From Piezodorus guildinii (taxonomy: Eukaryota; Arthropoda; Insecta; Hemiptera; Pentatomidae), in assembly GCA_023052935.1 (NCBI GenBank), contig JAJSOM010000051.1, positions 124,001 to 188,000 of the forward strand: 64,000 nt of DNA. The letters are read 5' to 3'. The position numbers were made by a program, and so were the translations under genes. Positions 11,690 through 22,304 of this stretch are shown here, in pieces. The notes beneath the pieces were generated by a model that made no database searches, was not told the DNA's origin, and worked only from the letters and a program-made list of their open reading frames with translations. Positions within the stretch are counted from its first letter, which is position 1. Every line of letters starts with the position of its first letter.

Positions 11690-11762
11690 TATAGTAGCAA
11701 TTGACAATAATAAAGTAGCAATTGGTAATAATATAGTAACAATTGGTAATATTAACTTTATA
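11690..11762. repeat. Intronic minisatellite, second copy
   Basis: Near-identical to 10640-10712 (TAGCAATTGGTAATAATATA units). Part of the roughly 1.04-kb tandem duplication that doubled the exon pair. Confidence 0.6.
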
Positions 11763-11904
11763 AATACAAATATTAAACGAAAAAGATTTTAAGACTAATT
11801 GAAGTTTTTAGTTTATCTCCTGATTGCCAGGTAAATAAAAAATGTTTGTCTAGTTTTTGAATCATTCCAAAAAATTATTTTAGAGGTTTTAGATTTTTTT
11901 TTAC

Positions 11905-12150
11905 TTTCACTTACTATATATAATAAGGGGAAGTATTGCGATCGTGGGCTATTTTCGAAATTTCTCGTTTTAGGTCCCCCCTGAGTCCAAATAACCAAGT
12001 CCCGCAAAAAAGGTCTGTGTGTGTGTGTTTATGGTAACTCCCGGGCGGAACGGCAAGTCCTATGAAACTGAAAATTTCATATTTAAGACAATATATGCCC
12101 GAGTACAACTAATACATATTGTTTCTAACAACAAAAATTTGTAAGTTATA
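11905..12150 (+). repeat. Dispersed repeat X, second intronic copy
   Basis: Near-identical to 10857-11125, with a small deletion inside the AATTTCTCGTTTTAGG region and the (GT)n block at about 12014-12026. Confidence 0.6.
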
Positions 12151-12193
12151 GATATTAGAATAAAATATATTATTTTTGATGAGTGAGCTTTAC

Positions 12194-12280
12194 CTCTTCT
12201 TGGGCAGCCGGAAAATGAAGGTCCTCTATTGCATTGCGTTTCAACTTTCCTAACCTGTTGTAATCCTGTTGCAGTCACTT
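12194..12280 (-). CDS. Gene copy 3 cassette exon, A-type (87 bp, intact)
   Basis: Acceptor TTGTTTATAG, donor AGAAGAG|GTAAAG; 29 codons in phase 1-1. The peptide starts EVTATGLQQVRKVETQCNRG and ends FSGCPRR. Its end resembles the copy 2 exon at 35564-35650 (SGCTSR), which marks these as orthologous positions in the gene. Confidence 0.65.
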
Positions 12281-12530
12281 CTATAAACAAAAACAAATAA
12301 TAAAAAATATTAGCTTTGCAAAAGTAATTTTCAATTATAATAAGTACAATATATGTGCATACAAATATTAACATTCATAAATACAAATATTTAATAAAAA
12401 ATATTTTAAAATTTATAATTTACTTGTAATAGTAGAGATAAAAAATGAATTTCATCTCACATCAGAAAATTTATTATGTAAATTATAGATATTGGAATAA
12501 AATATATTATTTTTGATGAGTGAGCTTTAC

Positions 12531-12620
12531 CTCTTCTTGGGCAGCCAGAAAATGAAGGGTCCTCTGTTTCAATTGCGTTTCAAACTTTCCTAACCTGTTG
12601 TAAGCCTGTTGCAGTCTCTT
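12531..12620 (-). pseudogene. Gene copy 3 cassette exon, A-type (90 bp, three +1 indels)
   Basis: Same splice sites as the 12194-12280 exon. It carries three single-base insertions (AGTTTGAAAC for AGTTGAAAC, one near TTGAAACAGAGG, and GACCCTTC for GACCTTC). The length stays a multiple of three, but an in-frame TGA appears after codon 13. Confidence 0.55.
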
Positions 12621-12858
12621 CTATAAACAAAAACAAATAAAAAAAAATATTACCTTCGCAAAAGTAATTTTCAAATATAATAAGTACAATATATGTACAA
12701 CCTTCATAAATACAAATGTTTAATAAAAAATATTTTTTAATTTATAATTTACTTGTAATAGTAGAGAATAAAAAATGAATTTCATTCAATCAGAAAATTT
12801 GTTATGTAAATTATAGTTTTTGGAATAAAATATATTATCATAGGTAATTGATCCTTAC

Positions 12859-12937
12859 TTCTTATGATCCCAGAAGATGAAGGCAAAGAATTGACTGCAG
12901 TTTGAGGGTTTCTGCTTTCCTGCTGTCGCAATATTTC
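12859..12937 (-). pseudogene. Gene copy 3 cassette exon, B-type (79 bp, +1)
   Basis: Identical to 11497-11574 over most of its length. CAGTACCC has become CAGAAACCC, shifting the frame after GNIATAGKQ. Confidence 0.55.
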
Positions 12938-13054
12938 CTATTAACAAAAAAGTTAACAATATTAGCTTCGGAAAATAAATTACAACTAATAAAAAAATAT
13001 AAAAAACATTCAAATATTAAAAATTATCAAGAATCTTGGTTTTATTTAATAATA

Positions 13055-13145
13055 TAGTAGCAATTGATTTAATAATAAAGTAGCAATTGGTAATAAATAT
13101 AGTAACAATTGGTTAATAATACAGTAGCAATTGGTAATAATTAGT
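13055..13145. repeat. Intronic minisatellite, third copy
   Basis: Same TAGCAATTGGTAATAA units as at 10640 and 11690. It runs directly into a SINE fragment. Confidence 0.55.
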
Positions 13146-13330
13146 AGCCATTAGTACTGTTTTTTAGGCCAATAGTTGTGCCAGGATTTGATTAAGCAGA
13201 GATCATGCTTAGTCACAAGGTTTTATCCCTCCATCTTTGCCTACCCACTTTATAGAGGGATGGGTGCGTCCCCAGGAAGGTCTCCAGTACCCCTATTGTT
13301 GCCCCACAGCCAAAATGACAGATCTTTTTT
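13146..13330 (-). mobile_element. SINE family 2, fragment
   Basis: Body of the family described at 30833-31148 (TATCCCTCCATCTTTG.., GGTCTCCAGTACCCCTATTG). It lacks both the tRNA-like head and the 3' end. The duplicate is at 38045-38220. Confidence 0.6.
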
Positions 13331-13394
13331 TATTCTTTTAATATATTTATTGCATTTTGAAACTTTATTATGAAATATTACAAAATAAAAAAAA

Positions 13395-14310
13395 AATAAA
13401 AAGATGATATACATGCGGAGAAACTATTGGCCCACCCTACAGAAACTTCTTTTCAGACGCCCTGGAGGATTATCAGGAAATGAAAAGGATTGAAACTAAT
13501 GGGTTAGAGTGGAAATGGACTTTGTGATGAAAAAAGAACATTAGCATCATTGGAATAACCCGTCAACAGTTTATGCTAAACATGGTTCAGTAATGCCCTG
13601 ATGATGGCTCACACGTTTGAGACAAAAACTTCGGCAAAAATTAATATATCCAAAAAAATGACTGATCCCGATTATTTCTACATACAACATTTTGATATTA
13701 TAGTGGTTTCTGATTGAGGAGTAAATAGTGCAAACTACTTGTAAATGATTTAAAGACATAAGTATTCATATTGCATTTATGTGCACATTACTGTGGGTTT
13801 TATATTACAGATTTAGGTCATTATGCATGAGTTTATTCTTGACAATGCAAAGCATGTTGAGGATTTTGGATTGTAAGAATTGGATATGGGAAGAATGCAA
13901 TGGTTCAGTTGAGCTCCAAACCTCTACTCCGTAAGTCCATATTGGCCTAATGATAGTCATGTAGATGAGCTCTTTTGTAGTCAAGTGGAAAAATTTAAAG
14001 ATTGTCTTGTTTCAGTCTGGTATGGAGGTTCCAAATATGGTGTTGGCCAGATGGAGACCAAGATATCGGATCTGTACAACAGGGACAAGAGGAGTGTTAT
14101 TGATGGATACTGTAGGGGAGGATGTCATAGGTCCATGACAAAGGATAAAGGTTATTTGCTGGGGATCATTGGAATTGGTTTAAATTCTCCAATTCTGACA
14201 CCATACCTCAAGGTCTCTGAAGTGGGATTTAAGAGTTTGAGTGGCAATATTAGTAACATTATCGCTGATAACACCCAAGTGTCCCTAGCACAAGTAGGAA
14301 GGAAATAAAT
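13395..14310 (-). mobile_element. Jockey-clade LINE, decayed, interrupted
   Basis: Two pieces of the minus-strand Jockey: 13395-13525 (TCTTTTCAGACGCCCTGGAG, the 3' UTR edge) and 13840-14310 (TCTCCAATTCTGACACCATA, reverse transcriptase region). About 300 bp of other DNA with a hammerhead-like motif lies between them. The plus-strand ORF at 13985-14308 is antisense to this element and not a gene. Part of it recurs at 38250-38450. Confidence 0.75.
13594..13637 (+). ncRNA. Hammerhead-like motif, degenerate
   Basis: CTGATGA at 13598-13604, one extra T, then a 5-of-6 pairing stem (GGCTCA/TGAGAC) with a CACGTT loop. The GAAA box is mutated to AAAA before TTC and GGC. GCC/GGC forms a short stem I. 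Loss of the invariant G makes catalysis unlikely. Confidence 0.4.
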
Positions 14311-14568
14311 AATTAACCTTTGTTTTTCAAATGAACCAACTGAATCCTATTTAAATCTTTTGTTTTATTGAAGTGAAGGAACTAATCATTGGTAATTTTA
14401 GTAATGTACTATTGAAGTTTATAGATCCTGAGGTCATAATTTTTTTAGTCACCTCAGAATGTTTCAATAAGGAAAAAAAAGTAAAGAATTAATAAAGGAT
14501 TACCCTGAAATTTTTAAAAAATAAATTACAAATGTAAGTTTTCATTTAAATGTGGTAAAATAAGTATT

Positions 14569-14889
14569 AAAAAAAAAAAAAACCTACTCCACTACAACCC
14601 CTGAAAGGTCTTGGACTCAGTACATATAGAGGCCTTTACAGTTTCTATGCTAACGACCATGCAATGAGGTGAATAGCCAGAAGTCATGCTTCAACTTCCG
14701 GGTTTTTTCTCCTCATTTTTAGGGTACCAACTTTATAAAGAGGGGATGTGCCCTAGGAGGGCTCATACCTCAGGGTTACCCCAAAGCTGAAATACCAGAA
14801 CAAATAATATTCTGCAAATAGATGGGATTCAAACCAAGGACATGGAAAACAGTAGGCTAGTGCTGTATCTACTATATCACATAGCTCCC
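14569..14889 (-). mobile_element. SINE family 2
   Basis: Minus orientation. The tRNA-like head is at the right (ATGGTATAGTAGATACAGCA-like box A), the body runs through GGTACCAACTTTATAAAGAG on plus, and the 3' end is a 14-T run (A run on plus at 14569-14582). Duplicate at 38627-38893. Confidence 0.7.
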
Positions 14890-15079
14890 GTCCGAGGAGA
14901 GCAGTCAAATATATCAAACAAATTTTATATTGATGAATTTTAGTGGATTACATCTATGTCAATTGTTTTATAAATATAAAAAAAATTCTGTAGCTCATTG
15001 GAAGGGAAATGTAGTACTGTTTTTTAATAACAATTTTATGATTATTTTGGTGTCTGTATCCTAAAAAATAAATTAAATA

Positions 15080-15365
15080 ACTTGAACCATAACAACCTAT
15101 GAAGAGTCTTGGATTCAGTAGATACAGAGTGTATTTGGGTTTTTAACAGCGGTCTGCAATGAAGATCTATCTCATCTCGTCAGTTTTCCCCATTCTTTGG
15201 GTACCCACTTTACAGAGACTGGATGTGCCTCTGGAAGGTCTTCCTACTCTATGGTTCTTCCATAGCCAAAATAACAATAAATAATCGTGCTGCCTCAACA
15301 GATTTGAACCTGGGACCATCAAATCAGCTGAGTAGTGCTGGTATCAACTAGACCACACAGCTTGT
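15080..15365 (-). mobile_element. SINE family 2
   Basis: Same family; head near 15365 (TAGTTGATACCAGCACTACT on minus), box B-like GGTTCAAATC, body CTTTACAGAGACTGGATGTG on plus. Its 3' T tail is lost. Duplicate at 39070-39365. Confidence 0.7.
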
Positions 15366-18300
15366 GGAATAAACTAATTTGTCCATGTAGTGACATGATA
15401 TGAAGCATTGAAAAAATAAAATTGTAATGCCCTCTATGTATAAATAAAAGGTTTCCCAATCAAGTTAATCGCTGATGATGTGCAAATATATATATAACAT
15501 CATTTCATAGCGAGGTATTATTATCAACGTTTAACAATATTAGTATCTCAGGATCAGGTGAAAAATATTGAACTATATTTTGGCCACGATTTGAGATCTA
15601 TTTTTCCAACGTTCGAGTTTTTACAGTGATAAATAGGATTTTAATTATCTTTGAGTAGAATCAAATAAAATCCTTAATTCCAGAACACTTCTCAACCTTT
15701 AAAAAGAAACGCGTAATGGGTAAATCCATCTCTTATATGCAGTTACTTGACCATATACAATATAATTTTTTTTTCTTTGTGTTAATAGCGGCGTCTTGAT
15801 CTCGAAAAACATCATTTTTCTCCATCTTCAATAATAACTGAGTTATGAGCATTATAAATTATATAGATAAATTTCTATTTTTTTACGTTTTCTTTATAAT
15901 AATTAATCACAGTTTACTGATATTTATATAATATTTAGATTTCAATGTTAAAAATTTCCCAAAATGGATTTAATACCTGTAAGATGTTTTTATTACTTAA
16001 GGGATGTTTTATGACAGTAGGTAAAGTTATCTACCACAAAGGCTCTATCCCTCTCAACACTTCCGATAGCTAAACCCTTTTGTGGTTTATTGCTTTGGGG
16101 AAATATTTTTTGACTGTTGGACTTTACCCTCGCCAAATTTATGACTATGACTCATTTAATCCGGTTGTTATTTTTGTACTAAAATATTTAAATGTTTCTT
16201 GGTTTCTTTTTTACCATATCAATTTCTTCATCATCACTTAATGAAAAGAGATGTTTTCAATATGCTTTAGGATATATTAAACTTGTACTTTTTAACTTAA
16301 GGAAAGAAATGCATTTTCCAAGGACGTTATTAAATAAATATTAAGAATGTTCTTTTGATAAAAAACGGACGACGGATTTTGATTAAAATAGAAATATGTG
16401 AAAATATCAATTCCACGAAGAATGCCCTTATAGTCTTATAGCCTCCAGTTAGAAAAAACAAAATGGTGAAGTTACATCAATTTTATAAATACAAGAAAAC
16501 TGATTGATTCGATCTATAACACAACTTTAATAAATTAAATATTTATATAGCATATACGTCAATTTATTAAGCAGAAGTCGACGAATTGAATAAGTAAATC
16601 TTTTATGGCGACTATACATGGAATAATAAATTTCTCCATGTAGTGACATGATATGGAGCATTGAAAAAATAAAATTTTAATGTCCTCTATGTATAAATAA
16701 AGAGTTTCTCAGATCAGATTTATCTAAATCCGTCATCGAATTCAGTTGTAGGAAACACAAGTCATGCAAAAATGCATTTTGAAATTGCAGTTCTTTGCAA
16801 AAGTCACTCAGTGCACATTCAATTCCATCCAAAATCTACTTAAACTTTTTTCTTCCTAGAATATAAAGTTAGTAACATAGTAATAAAATAATTCTAGATT
16901 TTAATGCAAAAATGATCAAATATAATCGGTCTAATAATAAATCACTGATAGATTTTGCAAACTAACGTTGCTGTGGTATCTTGTAGGCTTTGGATTACAA
17001 GTAGTTATTTTACTAAAGTAAAAATCACAATTGTCTAATGATTTCTAAGAGAAAAATTAAAATATAATAATTAATGGATATAGTTTACTTTTGATGTAAT
17101 CACATCAAGAATATTTGGGATTTAGACAGAAACTATAATTATGTTTTTGCAAACGTTTCAGGCCCAAACTTGTGAGGCGTTATCAGGCCGTGGCTTTGGA
17201 GACCAGAAACCAATTCTATCTTCTTTATAATATCAATTTGGACATAGTTTTGATTTCTACGTACCCTGATTTTGGCTAAAAAGTTTTACCGAAACTTTAG
17301 ATTATAATATTAAAAAATAAAGACAATAATTATTATATAATACTACTATTACGAAAAATTATTTTAAAGACAAGCAGTGAATATACTGTATATTTAAATT
17401 TAAAACCACTCTTATATAAATAGGTTGAAAACAAATTATTAAAATTTTCTTAAGATATTGATCGAATACGGTATTCTCTTTAAGACTTTAAGATTCAGTG
17501 TTATATTTTGTAATAACAATTTAGAGCATATTTCAATACTTATGGATAATTCTTTGCAATGGTAATATCATATAAATATACCTTATGTTTTTTTATATTC
17601 CGTTTTTCACCATTAGGAAATGAATGTGGAGAACAATGAATTTTGAAAATTCGGCAAAATATAGTTGGTAATTGAGACACTAATTATCAAAAGTCACTTT
17701 AGGGAATTTTCGATTTAACTGATAATTTGAAATATTTCTATTCTGACCGTTAATCTTTATCGAAATCCATCTTCAGATTTCATCAAATAAGTAAAAAAAA
17801 CAAAAAAAAATCTGTAAAAACGGGTCAAAAAATAAAAAGGCAGTTAGTACACAGTTAATTTCATTCCAAACCATAAGAAAAAAAAAATCATTTATAACTT
17901 AAGAATAAAATAGTTAACATAATTTTTTTTCAGATTTCAAAGCTAAAAAAATTGTTTCAATAATAAAGTGATAAGAGATTTTGGACGTTTTCTATAAAAT
18001 TTTAGAAAACGGATAATTTTGGGAAAAATCTACTCAATTATTGAACAAACCAGAAATTCCTTAAAATCTTAGACAGAAGGATCTTGAAGTTCAATCAATA
18101 ATATATATTATTTTTCCTGCACAGAGAAACGTGTTTTTAGTTTGAAATCATGTGACGCTTACGTTAGAGTTTTAGCGAAATCATAAGTTCATGATTAAAA
18201 TATAATTATTTTTTTATAGATGATAGAAGCTATAATAAATGTATTTTATAATCACTGATCAATATTTAAATGTTTTTTATTACATTTTTCTATAGTTTAA

Positions 18301-18742
18301 AACTTATTGGTTTCTTGATTGTATAGAATAAATTTAAATTCATTACAATAGCCTGTATCATCATATTTAAGTCATTTAAACAAAATTAAAACTGAAAGTG
18401 TTAGGATATTATATTTGTGATTACTGATTACAAAATAAAAATATAAATTTTGAAACGATATAAGAAAAATATAAGGATTGAAGATTTCAATAAAAAAAAT
18501 TGATAAGACTTGAGGAGTAACGAATATTTTAACCAACAAAAAAAAAAAAAAAAATCCAAGCATTATTTTATATTATACCCAAACACATTTTTAGAAACAT
18601 TTGATTTTTATAAGATAAAATATCGTCCAACAATTTTTAACACGGGTAGTACCTTTTGTCTAAATTATTGACCTCCTCAAGACCCTTAGACAACTTAATC
18701 ATACACACACTTAAATATTATATACAAGATGAAGACACTAAC
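15366..18742. other. Intron 1 of gene copy 3; diverged repeats, no exon found
   Basis: Collinear with 39400-43110 (with an extra repeat there). It contains a roughly 90-bp direct repeat (15378-15470 and 16632-16720, sharing CCATGTAGTGACATGATATG), a block at 15995-16130 related to 62450-62600 (GGTAAAGTTA..CAAAGGC), and a hammerhead-like motif at 17147-17195. The AT-rich ORFs, such as 18372-18563, look accidental. Confidence 0.5.
17147..17195 (-). ncRNA. Hammerhead-like motif, degenerate (duplicated at 41967)
   Basis: On minus: CCTGATAACGCC, a loop, GGGCCTGAAACGTTTGC. The GAAAC-GTT half is intact; the CTGANGA half reads CTGATAA, so position 8 is A opposite C3. Stem I is poor. Probably a Penelope-type relic. 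Confidence 0.4.
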
Positions 18743-18812
18743 CTGTGATTGGAGAGAAGTACTGCAGATAATCCTCCCCTCGGAAGCTGACAGAGGTAGC
18801 GACAAAAGCCAT
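18743..18812 (-). CDS. Gene copy 3, first exon
   Basis: Conserved with copies 1, 2 and 4 from about 18990 down to a CACAG|GTTAGT donor. ATG at 18812 gives 23 codons (MAFVATSVSFRGEDYLQYF.. then SPIT) plus one base, phase 1, matching the cassettes. An upstream ATG at 18897 (MAAASEPRGGRRLPEDSS) is in another frame, reaches the donor in phase 2 and so would not splice in frame. Copies 2 and 3 share a 2-bp deletion relative to copies 1 and 4 in the purine-rich segment at about 18872-18888, which moved the signal-peptide frame out of register. Whether translation starts at 18812 or a longer N-terminus is still made is unclear. Confidence 0.5.
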
Positions 18813-18990
18813 AGTGTTGCACCTGAGACAGTAGATCCAGAACTGAAGAGTCCTCAGGTAGTCTCCTTCCTCCTCTTGGTTCAGACGCTGCTGCCATCTA
18901 TTCTTCTTCTATAGCAACTGCCTTAGCTGCCTCATCCAGGTATACTCTAGTCAGTCCATAGTCTAGCTACCTCTTTGGTTATATACTTCT
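18813..18990 (-). promoter_or_regulatory. Conserved promoter-proximal region of gene copy 3
   Basis: Conserved in all four copies. A TATA-like TATATAA lies at 18979-18985 (minus), followed by ACCAAAGAGGTAGCTAGACT, GATGAGGCAGCTAAGGCAGT and a purine-rich leader. Conservation with copies 1 and 2 continues upstream to about 19230 (TTTTTGAGCTGAACGCAG on plus). The start site is not determined. Confidence 0.4.
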
Positions 18991-19439
18991 TACTAAAATG
19001 CAAATCTCAGAACGAGATTTAAAGCAAGATTCTCAAAATAGAATTTAAGGGTTGTTTGGTTATTACCCTTCGGGAAATCTACATCCCGGTTCATTATACT
19101 TTATACCTATCTTAAAATAGTAATTTCTATTTGTAAAATAGTTTATTTTTGAGCTGAACGCAGTACTTATAACATTTTGCACGATTTGGATATTTGAATG
19201 TTGGTGATTGTAACGCTGGGTTAAGATAGAGATGCTGGGGTTCCTTAGATTCTGCTTATATAATTGACATTAGTTTTTTTTATATATATTTTTTTAAATA
19301 TTTTATGAACGAGAGCTAAAAGCATTATTATTATTGTCTAAATAGAGAAAAATTGTAATAATTTTAAATACAATTTCTTTTTTCCCTAGAAACTGTTATT
19401 TCAATTATTTTTCGACACCTGAAAGCAATCATTTTTGTA

Positions 19440-19580
19440 TGAAGCTTTTAAGGATGTTACTTGGCGTACCACATACGCACACCTAGGCTTTTTTGCGGTA
19501 GTTAAGGGACCCTAAATGTGTATATCCGAAAACTCGAATTCCAATTTTTTTTTCGATCCCAATACTTTCCTTGTATTTTT
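19440..19580 (-). repeat. Dispersed repeat X, partial copy
   Basis: Reverse complement has GGAAAGTATTGGGATCG and the GGTCCCTTAACTACCGCAAA block of family X. Duplicate at 43815-43950. Confidence 0.5.
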
Positions 19581-20084
19581 AAAATAACGAAGTAAAATTA
19601 GAGACTGGACAAGAGTTGAGATCAAGATATACTTTTTGAACAGCTGTACTCGATGCCAAAGCGATAAAGACGATAATATCGTCAGTGGAGGTAGCACCTT
19701 GTTCTGCTAAGGGTGGAGTGCTTTTGGTTTTCAGGAATGGTGATATGTACTTAACTAATTCTAAAAATTCGAGTTTTCGACATGGTACTTTCTTGAAAAA
19801 AGCCAAAATTTCAAAAAGTCAAAATTTTTTTCTGTAAAATGTTATAATTTATAAATTCTGAAGAATTTTAAATTATCTACAAACTTCATATGGAACAGGT
19901 TACTCAATTTGGAAACATTTAAAAAAAACAGTTTTAGAGATATTGTAGTAAATATTACAAACCTCCACCCAAACTATTACTATGTTATATTCTAATGCTG
20001 TGTATGTATAGTTCAGGATTTGATAAATAACCACAGATACTAATACTTATATTTTTCCCTCTCTATAATGTTTTATCTAGGAAA

Positions 20085-20320
20085 CAGCCACTGTTCAAAC
20101 CCTCTTCAAGATCACCTCTACGTAATCCTCCCACCTACATTTCGGACACATGTTGGGGGCCTCAACACTCATTCATTTTATTATGATTTCATTCATTAAC
20201 AAGATCAACATATTTCCACTCTCACAATGCTCTCAGGTCACTCATACTGACAGACTGCCTGCTCTCTATTCACAACTTTGCCTAACCTTCTGAAACCTTC
20301 AGTGGCCTACCCTTGAAAAA
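20085..20320 (-). mobile_element. LINE reverse transcriptase C-terminal fragment, old
   Basis: On minus, decayed text equivalent to the C-terminus of the LINE at 44591-44956 (a PRSKWEDHVEVILKGV-like stretch where the family has GRPKRRWEDCVKADL). Duplicate at 44345-44572. Confidence 0.45.
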
Positions 20321-20443
20321 ATAATTTATTTTATTTTATTTTTTAATTTTTTTGGAAGTTTTTCTTAATATAAACATTTAAAAGAGCACACATTGACTTC
20401 CATTTGTAACTTAATCACTTTATTTCATAAGCTTTTCATATCT

Positions 20444-20480
20444 GTCGACGTTTCGGGGCTGTTTCCCCATTTTCAAGACT
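20444..20480 (-). ncRNA. Hammerhead-like motif in left arm
   Basis: On minus: GTC, TTGAAAA core, extra T, GGGG-AAACAG-CCCC stem II, GAAAC, GTC cleavage triplet, GAC closing stem I. Relative to CTGATGA the core carries C3 to T and G8 to A, two changes that would preserve a 3-8 pair. Confidence 0.5.
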
Positions 20481-20676
20481 TATTTTTTTCATTATATAAA
20501 TGCTTATATATCACCCATCATTTTATTTCATAGCACACTGCTATTTGTCCTTATGGGTGTTCATTGGCTCATAGAAACAGTGAGCAAATGAAAACCCATA
20601 AGGACAAATAGCAGTGTGCTATGAAATAATGGTTGGTGATATATGAAAAAGCATTTATATAATGAAAAAAATAAGT

Positions 20677-20712
20677 CTTGAAAATGGGGAAAAAGCCCCG
20701 AAACGTCGACAA
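20677..20712 (+). ncRNA. Hammerhead-like motif in right arm
   Basis: Plus-strand mirror of 20444-20480: GTC-TTGAAAA-T-GGGG-AAAAAG-CCCC-GAAAC-GTC-GAC. Same C3/G8 double change. Confidence 0.5.
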
Positions 20713-21008
20713 ATATGAAAAGCTTATGAAAATAAAGTGATTAAGTGACAAATGGAAGTCAATGTGTGCTCTTTTAAGTGCAAATATTTTATATATTATT
20801 TTATTATTGAGCTTTGGCAGACCCACTCTGGTTAGAATATGGTGGTTACCTATAGAATGATTTTGGGCAATAATGGATTAGTAATGGATGGGAAATCAGA
20901 TATATAGAATGAAGGAACAAAGCAAATTATTTAAATTCAGGTATTGAGGAGAAGATATTTCAGTACGCAGTTATCATGATTCTTAATTAAGCAGAAACTT
21001 AGTTTAAT

Positions 21009-21050
21009 GTGCCAACGTGATGGCCTAAATTTAGGGCCATCTTCAGACAA
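21009..21050 (-). ncRNA. Hammerhead-like motif, degenerate 3' half
   Basis: On minus: CTGAAGA followed by a strong TGGCC..GGCCA stem II around CTAAATTTA, then TCACGTTGGCAC where CGAAACGTTGGCAC is expected. The GAAA box is lost. Confidence 0.4.
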
Positions 21051-21689
21051 ATTGAAGAAGGGAGATCACAATTTAAATTGGTTGCTTAAGTTTATGCTTA
21101 ACTAAGTGTTTTGATGACTGCAACCCGAATTATGGGTATCTTCTCCGCAATATCTACATACAGTTAGCTATTCTCACATAATCAAAATAGAGGAAGTAGG
21201 CTGATTGTGCAAGGAAGTAGTTAAGTTGAGATCAAAATTTTTTTTAAATATATAAATGGCCTTCAAGATTTGACACCAAATCCTATATCTTCAATACATG
21301 TTTGCCATAATTTAATAAAAACTTGGGTTACGGAAACAAAAATAATCAATAAGTTAAGTAAATAGAGAATAAAAACAAAATAATGTAAATGAGAGAGGAT
21401 GGAGATTCAAAAGAGGGAGAACAAAATAAAATAATCATGATATTAAAATTAAAATAAATTATGTGAAGTGAATTTTTTAGATTTTACACCGAGCATTAAT
21501 GAACAGTTGCTTGGTCATCATAAACTTTTGTTTATCTAACTTTTGTAAAAAACATGGCTTCTGTTTCTAGCGGAACCGCTACTTTTCTTTGCTTTCCATA
21601 TCTTCTGCATCGGAATAGAAGTGTTACTCCCAGTCATATTTCTCCTACCATTCCTGGACTTTTTCTTTCTGCAGGCATTTTAAAAGCTC

Positions 21690-21905
21690 CTGGAGAGGTT
21701 CTTGAGATCACACTTAGCCACCAGGTTTTTTTTTTCTCAATTTTAGGTTACCCACTTTATATAGTCCTTGGAAGGTTTCCTCTAGCCTAGGGTTGTTGTG
21801 CCATGGCTCAGCCAGACTCTAAGCCAGGACCTCAGAACACTAGCCACTGCCTGACATACAGAACCAGACCACTCTCTGTGAGCTATGTCGATACACTGTG
21901 AGGTG
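21690..21905 (-). mobile_element. SINE family 2, partial
   Basis: Body text TAGGTTACCCACTTTATATA and tRNA-like head near 21870-21905 with CTCTAAGCCAGGACC-type box B text. Duplicate at 45315-45575. The plus ORF 21554-21790 overlaps it and is not a gene. Confidence 0.6.
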
Positions 21906-22304
21906 TGTATTGTGAGCTAAGAAGTTACCTAAAAACTTTGATATTACCTTAATTATTTTTCGACCACTCAAATTACTATGATTTAATTTCTCTATTTTAT
22001 TTAATGTTCATTTCCTTAAATACTGATTTTTCATCAGTTTCAGATTCAGTCTTATGCATTTTTTGAGTCATGAATTTCGTGGAACTTGAAAATGGCAAGA
22101 GAACCTGGCCAGGCTCAGTAATAGAAAATAACTTTTATTCTGGGATTAGTTCATTTAAGAATAACATATATGCACAATTATAATATCCCATTTGTGTGTC
22201 AATAAATCCAAAGGAACATGAAAAATTCTTATTTATAATTGTGGGAAGATGGAAAAATGTATTATAATTATATCTATATTATTCTATATTAGGATAGAAT
22301 AATA

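Larger units (their letters stand above)
9391..18812 (-). pseudogene. Gene copy 3 of the tandem micro-exon family, disrupted
   Basis: Same architecture as copies 1 and 2: exon 1 at 18743-18812 (or to 18897), a 5.8-kb intron full of repeats, six micro-exons (12859-12937, 12531-12620, 12194-12280, 11497-11574, 11163-11250, 10452-10530) and a terminal exon (9391-9839). Splice sites are intact at every exon, but four of the six micro-exons are 1-3 bp longer than the 78- or 87-bp family lengths and the terminal exon has at least three compensating or non-compensating 1-bp shifts. The full-length splice therefore does not stay open. Every indel sits in or near a short homopolymer, so assembly error is a real alternative to pseudogenisation. 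Only the 12194-12280 and 11497-11574 cassettes are intact. Function unknown; presumably like copies 1 and 2. Confidence 0.6.
20378..20777. mobile_element. Palindromic Penelope-like terminal element with two hammerhead-like motifs
   Basis: Left arm 20378-20576 and right arm 20587-20777 are near-perfect reverse complements (AAAGAGCACACATTGACTTC versus GAAGTCAATGTGTGCTCTTT at the ends), separated by about 10 bp. Each arm carries a GGGG-loop-CCCC-GAAACGTC-GAC segment, the hallmark of the short hammerheads in Penelope-like element terminal repeats. It is absent from duplicate copy B, where the pre-insertion sequence continues, so it inserted after the duplication or was lost there. Confidence 0.65.

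Noticed and set aside
13985..14308. 107-codon plus-strand ORF
   Set aside because: It is antisense to a decayed Jockey RT; the same sequence on minus aligns with 54666-55697.
21960..22060. Hammerhead candidate around CTGATTTTTCATCAG
   Set aside because: It is a simple short hairpin without a GAAA box or cleavage triplet; the counterpart near 47625 shows the same.
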